A stretch of DNA of 64,000 nucleotides. Origin: Lophius americanus (taxonomy: Eukaryota > Chordata > Actinopteri > Lophiiformes > Lophiidae). Below are positions 61,101-64,000 of the stretch, in pieces; positions within the stretch are counted from its first letter, which is position 1, and every line of letters starts with the position of its first letter. The translations under genes and the position numbers were made by a program. The stretch covers positions 3,412,501 to 3,476,500 of the forward strand of contig JBBDHG010000015.1 of the NCBI GenBank assembly GCA_037951165.1, read 5' to 3'. Under the pieces are notes generated by a model. The model was not told the origin of the DNA. It did no database searches and was given only the letters and a program-made list of their open reading frames with translations.

Positions 61101-62902
61101 TAATTTACTCTGCTGATTCAAAAAACATTCTAAATCCTTTGAGCCAAAAAAGTACAATTTGAAAATATTTCCTGTTATAATTAACTGCTACCTGATGTAT
61201 TTGGATCATTAAATATACAACTAGCGATTCATGGGACATTGGATGAAAAGAGAAGTTAGTAATAAGAACGAATAGTTAAAAATAAGCAAACAAAAAGAAC
61301 AACATATCGCATGTTTCAATTTACCAGAAAGCAGCATCTGAAAGGTAATAGACTGAATCTATCATGTTTATGATTTATGAATCGTTCACCCTGACTTTAC
61401 CTCCAACAGGACATGGTAGCATCTCTCCATCCAGCCTGGACTCCACATCGCCTCCGCTGCAGCTGTCACCGGGTACCTTCCTGTAGCTGAAGCACAAACA
61501 CAGAGGTTTCCCCTGGGATCTCCACAAATACATGTAATGACAGAGCCATTCTCTTTCCATTGCGGAGATTAAGACTTATTTGCATTCTAAATGTAAATCA
61601 GTGCATGCAGTATGTGCATTTTCCACACTGTGACGCGGCAAAACCACTAAAGTTGAAAGAAAAACAAAAAACTGATTTAGCAAAAATGAGGATCATGTTT
61701 TCCACTTCAATATAAAATTTTTTTCTAAACTTCATTTCATGACTAAATAAATACAAATAGAAATATGCCGAATGTGATGTATGCAAATAAAGACAAATCG
61801 GTGTCTGTGGCAGTTTGAAGAGAACTATGACCTGAAAATGCTCTTTCTTTGCTATTAATTCTATTAATCTACTCTAAATCGGACAATGCTTCACATTTCA
61901 ATGGCGTAGCAGCTTACCCTTTGCTGCGGCGGTACGTGGTGCCGACAGGGCATGGTACCGGGGGAGCATAGAGGTCGCCTGAGAACTCAGGGTCAGGCAC
62001 ACAGACCTGCAGTGACAGGTCTTCGCTCAGCTTGAAGCCGTAGTTACTGAAAGAGAAAGAGGATGAGGAAGAAAATCATTAAATTTAGCTAAAAATATTT
62101 TTGGGATTAATGTAATTTTGTTCAGCAGTTTTTGGAGCAGAGCAAGAAAACACGCCAGCTCCTGTGGGCGCCGCGGAAGTGGTCATTTTTTATATGATGT
62201 TTTTGTCCTTTTTTATGTCTATTTGATACATTTAGTTATTTTTTACAAGTGCTAGTGTGTTAAATTTTAACAGCATCCGGAGTGGACGGAAAAGGAAGAA
62301 TTTATTTCAAGAGGGAAACCCATTTTCTTTCTGTGCAAATTACAATAAACGCTTTGAATCCTGAATCAGCAGTTTTTGAGGAGGAGCTGTGGATTGACCA
62401 AAGACATGTTTGTTTTGCTTTCTTCCTTGTATAGTGGTTAAAGTGAATGAGATATTTATATAGCTATAAGGAGAATAATAGTTTTACTGGTATTTAAAAT
62501 AAATCATGTTCATCAGTAGAATTTGTTAATGACGGATTCACATTTATGAATTCTTTTTAAACTATTATAAGGACGATGAGAGGAGGAAGGCACAGCTGAG
62601 CCGATGTCACAGCAACAGACCACATGACACTGCATGAGACAGTGACAGTGAGCTGTTCCAGAATTAAAGTAACGTTTTATCGTTTAGTTTTAGTGTTCAT
62701 GTGTGGGACTCAAACCATTCATAATCCTGACGTGTGCAGGAGCAGTTAGAGATGGTGATTGGCCGGTCGAAATCCTCCCCATTAAAACATGTGGCGTGGG
62801 GAGCTCGTCTCCTGAACATTATCTCTCGGCCCAACAGACACTCGTTGCCGTGCTCGTCTGATGGAGACCAGCGCTTGTAGTCGGCCTCAGAGCAAGGCAC
62901 AC
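40110..62902 (-). CDS. sorl1: sortilin-related receptor SORLA/LR11, 3' part (35 spliced exons)
   Basis: Type I membrane sorting receptor of the endosome-Golgi pathway; the family binds retromer and GGA adaptors and carries cargo such as APP and lipoprotein-related ligands. Exons (transcript order, high to low): 62716-62902, 61918-62046, 61401-61486, 60086-60258, 59792-59923, 59260-59351, 58413-58659, 58194-58332, 57807-57980, 57594-57707, 56526-56648, 55398-55517, 55037-55162, 53935-54045, 52815-52946, 51359-51490, 51104-51238, 50811-50963, 50462-50635, 50198-50326, 49864-49990, 49034-49203, 47653-47765, 47426-47530, 46114-46180, 45395-45477, 45230-45320, 44953-45143, 44508-44627, 43196-43360, 42889-43063, 42099-42205, 41784-41976, 40292-40504, 40110-40177. 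They total 4796 nt, every junction keeps frame and every intron is GT-AG. Domain order (10CC, YWTD propeller, EGF, 11 LDLa, six FN3, TM, tail) is diagnostic of SORL1; LRP-type receptors lack this Vps10/FN3 combination. The 5' exons lie beyond the window. No frameshift or premature stop was seen. Confidence 0.96.
40292..40504 (-). CDS. sorl1: sorl1 exon: stalk, transmembrane helix, start of cytoplasmic tail
   Basis: Stalk GAGDASRAEAHSGD, then a hydrophobic helix AVVVPVLFLLLLGVCGGFTV ending in the stop-transfer RHRR. The tail carries FTAFANSHYNSRLGSAIF. FANSHY is the known VPS26/retromer-binding motif of SORLA. Enters phase 1 and exits CTA G|gtgggg. Confidence 0.96.
40505..41783. other. sorl1 intron before the transmembrane exon
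   Basis: Holds an 11-bp tandem repeat (40750-40793) and, at 41180-41265, a short dispersed sequence shared with 30540-30660 (GTGGACATG, GGTATTTTGCAGCC). Otherwise nothing recognised. Confidence 0.6.
40750..40793. repeat. 11-bp tandem repeat, 4 copies (GACGTCAGTAA)
   Basis: GACGTCAGTAA, GACGTCAGTAG, GACGTCAGTAA, GACGTCGGTAA in exact register. Each holds ACGTCA, the half of a CRE/ATF-like site. Confidence 0.95.
41784..41976 (-). CDS. sorl1: sorl1 exon: FN3 domain 6, end
   Basis: GYEVHVCDSVTNQTTYLGNT, then ISVQARCLLNSQLCGEPALL. Ends LLYNQLTE plus one base (GAAG|gtgctg). Last extracellular domain before the membrane stalk. Confidence 0.95.
42099..42205 (-). CDS. sorl1: sorl1 exon: FN3 domain 6, start
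   Basis: LAAPEALKILTEGDHVFLFW then AFNESR, a sequon (NES). Phase 1 in, phase 0 out (AGG|gtgaga). Confidence 0.94.
42206..42888. other. sorl1 intron, nothing recognised
   Basis: No repeat family or exon identified between the FN3-5 and FN3-6 exons. Confidence 0.5.
42889..43063 (-). CDS. sorl1: sorl1 exon: FN3 domain 5
   Basis: TYAIHMRDAIRKVERDYKL, then NTVEYVLKGLEPGGRYSVSV and RLRNMSKEASF: the FN3 L.PG..Y.V.V motif. Exit ACA G|gtagag, completing Val with the next exon. Confidence 0.94.
43196..43360 (-). CDS. sorl1: sorl1 exon: FN3 domain 4 end and domain 5 start
   Basis: VRAVRPFLGP, then SDYSVVKMIPNERLPPRNLH and KWQPPYDAPNAPL. Fifty-five codons, phase 0-0. The donor CTA|gtacga is weak, but it is the site that joins cleanly to TYAIHMRDAIRK. 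Confidence 0.91.
43361..44507. other. sorl1 intron, mostly unique
   Basis: AT-rich. 43840-43890 (GTCGGTCCCAGGCTTGAATAAAT) resembles the leader sequence of the LINE family at 51.7 kb. No exon seen. Confidence 0.5.
44508..44627 (-). CDS. sorl1: sorl1 exon: FN3 domain 4, middle
   Basis: LYGVFYATSFLDLYRNPRQV then DSDEQYLFL; highly conserved. Forty codons, phase 0-0. Its acceptor is GTGTGCAG|TTG, and the pyrimidine tract feeding it is a (TTC)n microsatellite that begins about ten bases upstream of the AG. Confidence 0.95.
44637..44732. repeat. (GAA)n microsatellite, (TTC)n on the gene strand
   Basis: About 32 triplets with a single GAT interruption near 44649. On the sorl1 strand this is a (TTC)n pyrimidine tract ending about ten bases before the acceptor AG at 44628-44629. 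It produces Leu-, Ser- and Phe-homopolymer open frames that are artefacts. Confidence 0.97.
44953..45143 (-). CDS. sorl1: sorl1 exon: FN3 domain 3 end and domain 4 start
   Basis: TNLTGGTVYEVAVWAHTSIG, then RALNQTAVDCSW that opens the next FN3. Two sequons (NLT, NQT). Phase 1 in, phase 0 out (CAG|gtgcaa). Confidence 0.94.
45230..45320 (-). CDS. sorl1: sorl1 exon: FN3 domain 3, middle
   Basis: VKQYVVILSWQFDTHIKESK then NYTVRGKTLK; NYT is an N-glycosylation sequon. The YVV.L.W.FDTH core matches human SORL1 from memory. Donor AAAG|gtaccg. Confidence 0.93.
45395..45477 (-). CDS. sorl1: sorl1 exon: FN3 domain 3, start
   Basis: PPPSVIADSISTNYMSLSFS followed by FNSQCE. Phase 1 in, phase 0 out (GAG|gtaaga). 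A Pro-rich opening like other FN3 starts. Confidence 0.92.
45478..46113. other. sorl1 intron with CTCF-type core
   Basis: Nothing coding. CCAGTAGGTGGCAGT at 46048-46062 (plus strand) matches the CCASYAGRKGGCRSY core. Confidence 0.5.
46048..46062 (+). promoter_or_regulatory. CTCF-type core motif
   Basis: CCAGTAGGTGGCAGT, exact consensus-core match, inside a sorl1 intron 52 bases from the FN3-2 exon. Binding not shown. Confidence 0.35.
46114..46180 (-). CDS. sorl1: sorl1 exon: FN3 domain 2, end
   Basis: Small 67-nt exon reading VAAVTNRGVGNWSEVKSVTP. RGVGNWS is the WS-like F-G region of FN3. Acceptor TCTCCAG, donor AAAG|gtgagt. Confidence 0.94.
46447..46978. mobile_element. MITE-like element carrying a nested LINE tail
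   Basis: Begins TGGTGGATAGTAACAAGTAC, ATTTACTC and ends AAGTATCTGAATACTTTTTC, TACCACTT. These are degenerate inverted ends of a very common non-coding fish element built of ACTCAAGTA / TACTTTACT words. At 46578-46657 it is interrupted by a LINE 3' tail flanked by a 9-bp duplication. Confidence 0.75.
46569..46666 (-). mobile_element. very short L2-like LINE 3' tail insertion with target-site duplication
   Basis: Eighty bases (46578-46657): (AAT)n, then ACATTTGGATCAATTC and AAGTGCTACAA, the same 3' end as the LINE at 13176-13338. Direct repeats GAAATATTC at 46569-46577 and 46658-46666 flank it. Confidence 0.88.
47426..47530 (-). CDS. sorl1: sorl1 exon: FN3 domain 2, middle
   Basis: VDYSEHGGLDWTSQRCTTTN then VKDLQPDTQYKFR, the FN3 L.P.T.Y.F.V motif completed by the next exon. 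Exactly 35 codons, phase 0-0; donor AGG|gtaaga. Confidence 0.94.
47653..47765 (-). CDS. sorl1: sorl1 exon: FN3 domain 2, start
   Basis: PDPPQNLQLTWDNGEDGKVL then VSWTPPDNGQGLVREYI. Phase 1 in, phase 0 out (ATA|gtgagt). Typical FN3 PP..L....VSW.PP opening. Confidence 0.94.
47766..49033. other. sorl1 intron, nothing recognised
   Basis: AT-rich unique sequence between FN3 domains 1 and 2. Confidence 0.5.
49034..49203 (-). CDS. sorl1: sorl1 exon: FN3 domain 1, second half
   Basis: LVGTQQFTTMDTHSNKTS followed by LLKPDTMYQVKVLTQCLSK: the L.P.T.Y.V.V motif is the FN3 E-F region. THSNKT contains an N-glycosylation sequon. Exit GGA T|gtgagt forms RTPEGY with the next exon. Confidence 0.93.
49204..49863. 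other. sorl1 intron with a 10-bp perfect stem
   Basis: AGTGTGAGCC (49587-49596) pairs with GGCTCACACT (49611-49620) around a 14-base loop. Otherwise unremarkable. Confidence 0.55.
49864..49990 (-). CDS. sorl1: sorl1 exon: FN3 domain 1, first half
   Basis: Reads LAYKVQNLQWTPDFFGAITL then TWSRPKNLPLDSCYFLVYY. QNLQW...ITLTW is the A-B strand pattern of fibronectin type III. Acceptor CTCTCTCAG|TG chosen over the AG 26 bases upstream, which would not keep frame. Exit with two bases (AG|gtcagc). Confidence 0.93.
50064..50078 (+). promoter_or_regulatory. CTCF-type core motif
   Basis: CCAGCAGGTGGCAGC, exact match to the CCASYAGRKGGCRSY core, in the intron between LDLa 11 and FN3-1. Binding not shown. 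Confidence 0.4.
50198..50326 (-). CDS. sorl1: sorl1 exon: LDLa repeat 11
   Basis: Last complement-type repeat: LLCINGTRCSDGEACVPDSE then CDGFLDCSDHSDEDNC. Five instead of six residues separate the first two cysteines, and the usual aromatic residue in that loop is absent. Donor taken as ACC C|gtaggt, because it joins to the FN3 exon as NCT-LDTLAYKV; the alternative CGTAG|gtccca would break frame. Confidence 0.92.
50462..50635 (-). CDS. sorl1: sorl1 exon: linker and LDLa repeat 10
   Basis: A Pro-rich linker (NGAATPVPLPTPALLPPSPG) precedes CSQEQFLCQQPPHCIPDWQR and CDGQPHCQDGSDESHC. The linker is likely O-glycosylated (inference). Phase 1-1; acceptor GATCACAG, donor C|gtgagt. Confidence 0.94.
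50811..50963 (-). CDS. sorl1: sorl1 exon: linker and LDLa repeat 9
   Basis: A Pro/Thr-rich linker (GVTPHTVAPGPTT) precedes CAPNRFHCGSGACVINTWVC and CDGFADCPDGSDELGC. Phase 1-1; donor ACAG|gtaccg. Confidence 0.94.
51104..51238 (-). CDS. sorl1: sorl1 exon: LDLa repeat 8
   Basis: CSRYFQYECKNGRCIPTWWK followed by CDGENDCGDWSDEAQC. Phase 1-1. Acceptor GCTGCAG|CT; donor G|gtgtgt. Confidence 0.94.
51359..51490 (-). CDS. sorl1: sorl1 exon: LDLa repeat 7
   Basis: CDAYTFQCANGVCVSLEWKC with CDGMDDCGDYSDEANC. Phase 1-1; acceptor CCTTTCAG, donor G|gtgagg. One of the best conserved repeats of the cluster. Confidence 0.95.
51690..52170 (+). mobile_element. LINE remnant: leader and endonuclease start fused to 3' end
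   Basis: 51760-51790 resembles the leader phrase GTCAGGAAGGGAATCTGGCG. 51960-52055 reads NVGTMTDEGRELADLTKRRK then VD, the N-terminus of the apurinic-type endonuclease of a fish LINE. By 52085 it is already in the 3' end (GTGACCTCTAAACGGGATCA, GCCAAAAGAAGAGAAAGAAG). Nearly all of the ORF is missing. Located in the intron between LDLa 6 and 7. Confidence 0.7.
52171..52814. other. sorl1 intron remainder, nothing recognised
   Basis: No repeat or exon identified. Confidence 0.5.
52815..52946 (-). CDS. sorl1: sorl1 exon: LDLa repeat 6
   Basis: CTRYMEFVCKNRAQCLFQSL with CDGIKHCEDGSDEDAQYAGC; the extended spacing before the last cysteine also occurs in the human sixth repeat. Phase 1-1; donor G|gtaaac. 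Confidence 0.95.
52947..53934. other. sorl1 intron, nothing recognised
   Basis: AT-rich; a short TATATATATA run near 53515. Confidence 0.5.
53935..54045 (-). CDS. sorl1: sorl1 exon: LDLa repeat 5
   Basis: Short repeat CNGFLCSNHTCLPATAHC followed by CNGIQDCSDGADERNC. The Asp normally after the fourth cysteine (CDG) is Asn here, so one calcium-coordinating acidic side chain is missing. The remaining D...D.xDE ligands are intact. Phase 1-1; donor G|gtgggt. Confidence 0.93.
54046..55036. other. sorl1 intron, AT-rich, with a 13-bp perfect hairpin
   Basis: CAGTAACTTGATG (54640-54652) and CATCAAGTTACTG (54658-54670) form a perfect 13-bp stem with a 5-base loop GATGA. No other structure recognised. 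Confidence 0.6.
55037..55162 (-). CDS. sorl1: sorl1 exon: LDLa repeat 4
   Basis: CEANSFQCHTGHCIPQRWMC with CDGDDDCQDDSDEDPKYC. Phase 1-1, 126 nt; acceptor TCCCAAG|TG, donor G|gtaaaa. Confidence 0.95.
55398..55517 (-). CDS. sorl1: sorl1 exon: LDLa repeat 3
   Basis: CGPGEFTCARGVCIREAWRC with CDGDNDCRDWSDETNC. I chose the acceptor CCTCAG|AGTCTC because the next AG, nine bases downstream, would break frame with the phase-1 neighbour and hit a stop. The open frame on the same strand in another phase here is a shadow. Confidence 0.93.
55518..56525. other. sorl1 intron with a (CA)n stretch
   Basis: CA-rich microsatellite at about 55681-55720; the rest shows nothing recognisable. Confidence 0.55.
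56526..56648 (-). CDS. sorl1: sorl1 exon: LDLa repeat 2
   Basis: CDPSNQFRCLASGSCIPLAF with CDHEDDCGDNSDEEHC; all six cysteines and the acidic calcium ligands are present. Phase 1-1; acceptor ACTTTTAG, donor G|gtaagt. Confidence 0.95.
56722..57180 (-). mobile_element. decayed Tc1-like transposon in sorl1 intron
   Basis: The plus strand starts TAGTGCTGTGAAAAAGTATT, the typical terminal repeat of a fish Tc1-like family. The minus strand reads WKVELFGSSQAQ, WSNMEVAVECCEDVFTASGT and KQDNDPKQKK, i.e. Tc1 transposase (SKVELFG, VKHGGG, TASGTG and QDNDPKH motifs, all degraded). The left part is missing. Confidence 0.82.
57594..57707 (-). CDS. sorl1: sorl1 exon: LDLa repeat 1
   Basis: CLRNQYRCSNGRCISSIWKC followed by the calcium-binding end CDSDNDCGDMSDEQEC. 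Phase 1-1 exon. First of the ligand-binding complement-type repeats, directly after the EGF module. Donor C|gtgagt. Confidence 0.95.
57807..57980 (-). CDS. sorl1: sorl1 exon: EGF-like module
   Basis: Reads HNACADQPCNLLCLPQPGHR, then a variable loop, then CQCPTGYQLRNNTCVKI. Six-cysteine EGF-like pattern C..PC..LC / C.C / C.CP.GY, which packs under YWTD propellers in this family. Phase 1 at both ends, 174 nt. Confidence 0.95.
58194..58332 (-). CDS. sorl1: sorl1 exon: YWTD propeller, last blade
   Basis: Starts NDLYWDDWSKMGIFKAPKAG and ends KIFYKGKN, the strand that closes the propeller before the EGF module. Acceptor TTTTCAG, donor AGAG|gtgcta, exit phase 1. Confidence 0.94.
58413..58659 (-). 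CDS. sorl1: sorl1 exon: YWTD propeller, blades 3-5
   Basis: Contains LMFWTDWGDRAAGVYRSYMD and WLYWTEAYSDRIERADFSGG, two YWTD-like strands, and WPNGITADD, the usual WPNGL-type turn. Largest exon of the set (247 nt). One-base entry completes Ser; exits at AAG|gtgaga in phase 0. Confidence 0.95.
58660..59259. other. sorl1 intron, nothing recognised
   Basis: No repeat or exon identified between propeller exons. Confidence 0.5.
59260..59351 (-). CDS. sorl1: sorl1 exon: YWTD propeller, blade 3
   Basis: Reads VSNPDGDLRHTLLNSSILEH and continues RALVLLPAE; ends with two bases (AG|gtaacc). The acceptor TTTTTGAAG|GTG lacks a pyrimidine just before AG but is the only site that preserves frame and homology. 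Confidence 0.92.
59792..59923 (-). CDS. sorl1: sorl1 exon: YWTD propeller, blade 2
   Basis: Starts RLCLNGSTGQEVVVRKDLQN and contains LLYWVDAGAQKIE. Exactly 44 codons with both ends in phase 0; donor GAG|gtaaaa. RLCLNGSTGQEV matches my recollection of the human protein closely. Confidence 0.95.
60086..60258 (-). CDS. sorl1: sorl1 exon: YWTD propeller, blade 1
   Basis: Reads ESNEFILYAVRNSIHRYDL across its start and contains CLYWADIS, a YWTD-type strand motif of the LDLR-B beta-propeller. Enters in phase 1 and ends at a codon boundary (ATA CAG|gttagt). Confidence 0.94.
60259..61400. other. sorl1 intron with a Tc1-like fragment
   Basis: 60830-60890 (GATCTCAATGGATTTCAGGT, CCAGACTTTAACA) is an antisense Tc1-like piece of the same family as 56722 and 63380. 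The remainder is AT-rich. Confidence 0.55.
61401..61486 (-). CDS. sorl1: sorl1 exon: end of 10CC, link to propeller
   Basis: Reads YRKVPGDSCSGGDVESRL and ends MLPCPVG plus one base. The motif YRK-GD-CSGG is shared with sortilin-family 10CC domains. Acceptor GCTTCAG, donor GAG|gtaaag. It leads into the LDLR-B type YWTD propeller. Confidence 0.93.
61918..62046 (-). CDS. sorl1: sorl1 exon: 10CC continuation
   Basis: Reads NYGFKLSEDLSLQVCVPDPE and then PVPCPVGTTYRRSKG. It begins with one base completing Cys and ends with two bases (GG|gtaagc). Acceptor TTTCAG. The cysteines belong to the 10CC disulfide set of the Vps10 family. Confidence 0.93.
62047..62715. other. sorl1 intron, nothing recognised
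   Basis: AT-rich unique sequence between the 10CC exons; no exon or repeat identified. Confidence 0.5.
62716..62902 (-). CDS. sorl1: sorl1 exon: Vps10 C-terminal (10CC) segment
   Basis: First exon seen in this window. Reads GVPCSEADYKRWSPSDEHGN near its start and then HATCFNGEDFDRPI, the cysteine-rich 10CC module that follows the Vps10 propeller and stabilises it. It starts with two bases of a split codon after TTTCCAG and ends GAA TG|gtttga, a donor with a weak +3 to +6. The split codon TG+T restores the Cys of DYEC. The preceding exon is outside the window. Confidence 0.93.
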
Positions 62903-63184
62903 CTGGAAAGAAAAAAAAAGAAAGAAAATGGACTTCAACTTTGTTTTTCAAACCTGTTTTGGCTTCAGGCCATAGAGACAACCGTAGCAGAACATGGTCT
63001 TCTTATAACTCGCCCTTTTTTCACACGTTTTTATAAAATAAAAAAAATTACAGTACAAAAAGAAAAAAGAACAAATATATATATGAAGGGATAAGCTGAT
63101 GTCGTAAAATGTCTCTGATGAAGGATGCATGGAGTAAGTCTTTCAGAATATTGACCGAGAGTCCAGTGGACAGTACTTTCTTAT

Positions 63185-64000
63185 GTGTCTGGAGAAATAT
63201 TTTTTGGGGGGGTTGGTTCTAACTGCTCTACTGATACTAAAATTTGGCGGTTTGGGTATCACTTTAATATATATCCTTCCATAAATTCCGGATACAGGGA
63301 CAAGTCTGGAATGCATGAGGATGGTTTAACCATGGTCTTCTCACATTCTGCAATCAAACTCATGTGAGAACTGGAGATCAGTCTCCGACATTACTGTGGT
63401 AGATGTTTGGCCCACTCTTCTTAGCAGAACTGCTTTAGTGCAGCCACATCAGAGGAACTGTGAGGAGGATCTGATCTGGTCTTCAGATCTGATCTTTCAG
63501 GTCCCACCACAGCATCTCAATGGATTTCATTACCAGACATTGACACGAATCCACAACTTATATTTCATTCCTTTTGATCCACTCAGAGGTGGACTTACTC
63601 TTCTTCCTGGGTCCGCTGCATGACCCAGGTGCGTTGGACTAGTAACCTGAAATTCTCCTCAAACTTTTAATATCTGGAGCTCTACTTTTTGTGTCTTTAT
63701 GTGTTTCACTGAGGATCCGTGGAGTCCCAGAACCTTGGAGATAACTTTGGAACCCTTCCACAGGCTGAAGTATTTCATTTTCATTTCATGAATTGATTTA
63801 GATTTTTGCAAATTGCCCAGCTTGAGAGACCTACGAGCCTACTTCTAGCTTCTGAAGATGGTCTATTGAAGTAAAGTGATTGGACAGAGGTGGTTGTGAT
63901 CAGGTTTGGGTGGATCGAGTCTAGCTGAGACCGGTTATTAATCCAGTTTGGTAGTTTTTGCATGTAGCTTTGAAGGGGAAAATACTTTTTCACTCAGGCC
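63185..64000 (-). mobile_element. decayed Tc1-like transposon at window edge (sorl1 intron)
   Basis: ACCACAGCATCTCAATGGAT, CACTCAGAGGTGGACTTACT, CTGCATGACCCAGGTGCG, GGAGTCCCAGAACCTTGGAG and the end GGGGAAAATACTTTTTCACT are in the same order as antisense Tc1-like transposase and its terminal region. Several internal deletions; no open transposase frame. It may continue past the window. Confidence 0.7.

Overview
This window looks like nuclear DNA of a ray-finned fish, probably a percomorph teleost. It carries one multi-exon vertebrate gene with short introns, a dense mix of fish-type transposons (Rex3/RTE-like and L2/CR1-like LINE pieces, several decayed Tc1/mariner copies, tRNA-like SINE pieces, MITE-like elements) and many microsatellites. 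There is no operon structure, and the only convincing coding sequence is spliced. The species call is inference from repeat types and gene compactness.

Right part (40110-62902, minus strand): the 3' portion of sorl1, the sortilin-related receptor SORLA/LR11. I resolve 35 consecutive coding exons, all with GT-AG introns and matching phases, giving 1597 codons plus stop. That is roughly the C-terminal 72% of a protein of about 2214 residues in human. From N- to C-terminus they encode the end of the Vps10/10CC region, a six-bladed YWTD beta-propeller, an EGF-like module, 11 LDL-receptor class A repeats (one exon each), six fibronectin type III domains, a transmembrane helix and a cytoplasmic tail with the FANSHY retromer motif, an acidic cluster and the terminal DDVPMVIA GGA-binding motif. 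The signal peptide, propeptide and most of the Vps10 propeller lie beyond position 64000. Introns carry decayed Tc1-like elements (56.7-57.2, 60.7-60.9 and 63.2-64.0 kb), a MITE with a nested LINE tail (46.45-46.98 kb), a LINE remnant (51.7-52.2 kb) and a TTC microsatellite that serves as a splice-acceptor polypyrimidine tract (44.64-44.73 kb).

Middle (about 36.6-40.1 kb): the probable sorl1 3' UTR and flank. It includes a degenerate AAAGTCGTAATTTTATGAG-type tandem block interrupted by a tRNA-like SINE.

Left part (1-36.5 kb): no host gene that I can support. It is intergenic, AT-rich and filled with repeats: a 1.6-kb array of an 18-bp unit (24820-26424), a Rex3-like LINE with an inverted 5' segment (28.8-29.7 kb), an internally collapsed Tc1/mariner element with recognisable ends (31.99-33.08 kb), L2-like LINE fragments (13.2-14.2 and 21.2 kb), Tc1-like deletion derivatives (5.3, 12.1 and 27.2 kb), and a dispersed repeat family I do not recognise (3.6, 18.6, 19.75, 23.8 and 34.2 kb).

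I found no new multi-gene system. The most interesting items are structural: the microsatellite at a sorl1 splice site, the higher-order minisatellite, twin-priming and nested insertions, a 43-bp palindrome inside a Tc1-like copy, and three exact CTCF-type core matches around the sorl1 3' end.
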